61,802 nucleotides of DNA from Mycoplana azooxidifex (GTDB lineage: Bacteria > Pseudomonadota > Alphaproteobacteria > Rhizobiales > Rhizobiaceae), in the NCBI RefSeq assembly GCF_014196765.1, contig NZ_JACIEE010000016.1:1-61802 (forward strand). Direction: 5' to 3'. Below are positions 60,901-61,802 of the stretch, one piece after another. Within the stretch, counting starts at the first letter, position 1; each line of letters starts with the position of its first letter. The notes below the pieces were generated by a model. It saw only the letters and a list, made by a program, of their open reading frames with translations. It did no database searches and was not told the origin of the DNA. A program made the translations under genes and the position numbers.

Positions 60901-61802
60901 GACCGCAATCACGACGGTGGAACGTTCGGGCTCTATAACTGGAGCGCAGACAACGGTGTTTCCTACGACGACATCACGGTGGTGTCGCTTGATCCGAACC
61001 TGGCGCCGACGGCACCTGCGCTGTCGTCCAGCAAGGTTTCCGAGAATGCGGCCATCGGCACTGTCGTCGGGACCTTCTCGGCGACCGATCCGGAAGGCGG
61101 CGTGCTGACCTACACCCTGACCGACAATGCAGGTGGCCTGTTCAAACTCGACGGCGCCAAGCTGGTCACGGCAAAGGCCATCGACTATGAAAAGGTGAAG
61201 TCTGGCGTGGTGACGGTCGAGGTCTCGGATGGTGTCAACACCGTGGCGAAGAACTTCACCATCGGCGTGCAGAACGTCAACGAGGCCCCGGCGGGCGTTG
61301 CGATCAGCAAGTCGTCGGTGACCGAGAACGCCAAGGTCGGCACCGTGGTCGGCACCCTGTCGGCCAAGGACCCGGAAGGTGGCGCGGTCTCCTACAGCCT
61401 GTCGTCCAACCCTGGCGGCATCTTCAAGATCGTCGACAACAAGCTGCAGCTCGCCAAGGCCGTGGACTACGAGACGGCCAAGAGCCATGCGGTCACCGTC
61501 GTCGCCAAGGATGCGTCCGGCAACGCCACGAGCAAGGCGCTGTCGATCAAGGTGACCAACGTCGACGAGGCGCCGACCGCGCTGTCGCTGTCGAAGACGA
61601 CGGTCGCTGAGACCGCCAAGGCCGGCACGACGATCGGCAAGCTGTCGGCCAAGGATCCGGAAGGTGGTGCTGTCACCTACAGCCTGTCGTCCAACCCCGG
61701 CGGCCTCTTCAAGCTTTCCGGCAACACGCTGCAGCTTGCCAAGGGCGTCGACTACGAGAAGGCGAAGAGCCATTCCGTCACGGTGGTGGCCACCGACGTC
61801 GG
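57979..61802 (+). CDS. Giant calcineurin-like phosphoesterase with cadherin-like repeats (partial)
   Basis: At least 1,274 residues; the frame is still open at the right edge. Start ATG 57979 (GGGGG about 8 nt upstream); an in-frame ATG at 57961 is possible. No Sec signal, as in many type I-secreted proteins. Metallophosphoesterase motifs: IAVIPDTQDYSKG (PDTQ in place of D-x-H), FATHVGDVTYNN, SLTSGNHDIGPNG, MITTHSYMAG, FTFSGHNFIDG, spanning about residues 85-330. Then a PKD-like domain, two concanavalin/LamG-like domains, and from about residue 1010 three repeats of about 100 residues beginning like ALSSSKVSENAAIGTVVGT-FSATDPEGG (cadherin-like). Probably extracellular phosphate-ester hydrolysis. 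Confidence 0.88.
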   Translation, partial: MSTSLNAMLVKQNSAAQSIDLSEKFGDGYTYSVVSSNGDAVEAAIDGNGIMTLSYGELGHSDIKVIATDASGNEITDSFRVRVAGENAYTIAVIPDTQDYSKGYASPDIFNQMTQWLVDNKDTLNIQFATHVGDVTYNNTTVEWERAEAAMRLLDGKIPYSLTSGNHDIGPNGNASTRAQDYLSEYFTVEEQSQLPGFGGVYDKEPDNYQNNYSTFTAPDGTKWLSLSLEFGPRDDVLRWAGDVIEDHADYRVMITTHSYMAGDGRVNPTSEELTWDGGASAYGLGTDSQGAADGDAIWDQLVSKYPNIAFTFSGHNFIDGAETQINYGAGGQPVMQMFVNYQNGVAREITGNGDEAAGNNGGNGAIRLITIDPDNDKVYTETYFTSLDDYLDGHRDKEELDRDGLTGPYRGHQEEFDDVDLSTPAAWGIAKAGGDLSVAASSGDKANVVLDASKSIVASGTNATFVWKDAEGQIVATGAKPSVEFGTGTRVLTLEVTDGNGRVSRDDVRVTVTGDSTLLSDDFNNATLDTAWVNPNGATTNFKIVGSVNSGEGEGSLKDFRNSGTNLLVWNEPDAANWSNYAFDVSLSTTDRTGQIGVVFNYQDTQNFYRLTFDVSGNARKLVKMQGGVESVLATASQGLAMGLEHDLKVVSVNGEIRVFLGGRDVFDGPVVDSAPLGSGTVGVISTAQDTATFDNVMVNKAVLTAHGESGGRGVDADGDGSAGVSLTAAGSFGPNAITAYRWLLNGEEIGAGKSVILDLPSGTKGVTLEVTDATGKVSTDFVKVEAVHKEAVMLKEGFGGGLSDWTMVDEGELGADPNWRVEDGRLVQDADVYSRQLTNGKDSNSTDIWDRGWSPLGDGDYILRKGTYMLYEGEGARDWKDYSVEMTVNAGGNDAVGLMFYYQDANNYYKLELDNTFGLYQLTRLVDGVETIVARTAGRYTLDTDQKLRVDIKDHVIDIYLDGERLFEDRIEDRNHDGGTFGLYNWSADNGVSYDDITVVSLDPNLAPTAPALSSSKVSENAAIGTVVGTFSATDPEGGVLTYTLTDNAGGLFKLDGAKLVTAKAIDYEKVKSGVVTVEVSDGVNTVAKNFTIGVQNVNEAPAGVAISKSSVTENAKVGTVVGTLSAKDPEGGAVSYSLSSNPGGIFKIVDNKLQLAKAVDYETAKSHAVTVVAKDASGNATSKALSIKVTNVDEAPTALSLSKTTVAETAKAGTTIGKLSAKDPEGGAVTYSLSSNPGGLFKLSGNTLQLAKGVDYEKAKSHSVTVVATDV

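Overview
The window (about 61.8 kb, GC-rich) looks like an alphaproteobacterial, most probably Rhizobiaceae, replicon. The basis is a RIME1-type intergenic repeat (9997-10103), a rhizobial-type type III secretion (T3SS) gene order (NolT/NolU/NolV/RhcN-like), a split RhcC1-like secretin, RbsABC-like polyol uptake genes beside dihydroxyacetone-kinase paralogues, and very long repetitive exported proteins. Species cannot be fixed from the sequence alone.

Layout. (1) 1-9.2 kb: initiator tRNA-Met; a 2,340-residue protein with a DMF-amidase-like domain, three DUF4082 units and four VCBS units built by a recent 1,872-bp tandem duplication; a COG0523 GTPase; a decayed M41 (FtsH-like) protease fragment. 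(2) 9.3-18.6 kb: a leftward histidine kinase/OmpR-type regulator pair with a RIME1 between them whose edge supplies the kinase stop codon, divergent from a 2,269-residue autotransporter with about 19 Gly-rich QSIGGGGG repeats. (3) 18.7-27 kb: a LysR regulator, an inverted-repeat operator, and a divergent peptide-type ABC operon (binding protein, two permeases, two ATPases) with an embedded class-II fumarase/aspartase-family lyase. (4) 27-30.7 kb: a small orphan gene and a CLC-type chloride transporter that share a near-identical palindrome, beside a MarR regulator. (5) 30.7-35 kb: receiver protein, small membrane protein and SSS-histidine kinase in one operon, and the C-terminal part of an ScfR-type regulator cut off at the edge of the next region.

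(6) 35-47.4 kb: the T3SS region. A rightward, mostly overlapping operon encodes SctC (N-terminal half only), a small protein, SctI, J, K, L, N, O, Q, R, S, T and then an unrecognised 482-residue soluble protein where SctU would be expected. A leftward set encodes SctD, a 128-residue protein and a TPR protein. SctU, SctV and the pore half of the secretin are not in the window. Two leftward small genes, one at each side of the rightward operon, share a conserved C-terminal tail that also appears as a 56-bp direct repeat 10.2 kb apart.

(7) 47.5-56.6 kb: a leftward operon for uptake and phosphorylation of a short polyol or ketose: RbsA/C/B-like transporter, SDR dehydrogenase, DhaK, DhaL, then a SorC-type regulator fused to a second DhaK, and a second DhaL. 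Twin GACATATGT sites lie upstream. (8) 56.8-61.8 kb: an FMN-reductase remnant, a GntR/UTRA regulator, a HutC-type operator (TGGTCTAGTCCA), and a giant calcineurin-like phosphoesterase with cadherin-like repeats that runs off the right edge.

The strongest leads for something undescribed are the reduced T3SS with its unknown 482-residue component and shared-tail small proteins, the SorC-DhaK autoregulatory kinase, and the two short-palindrome regulatory modules.
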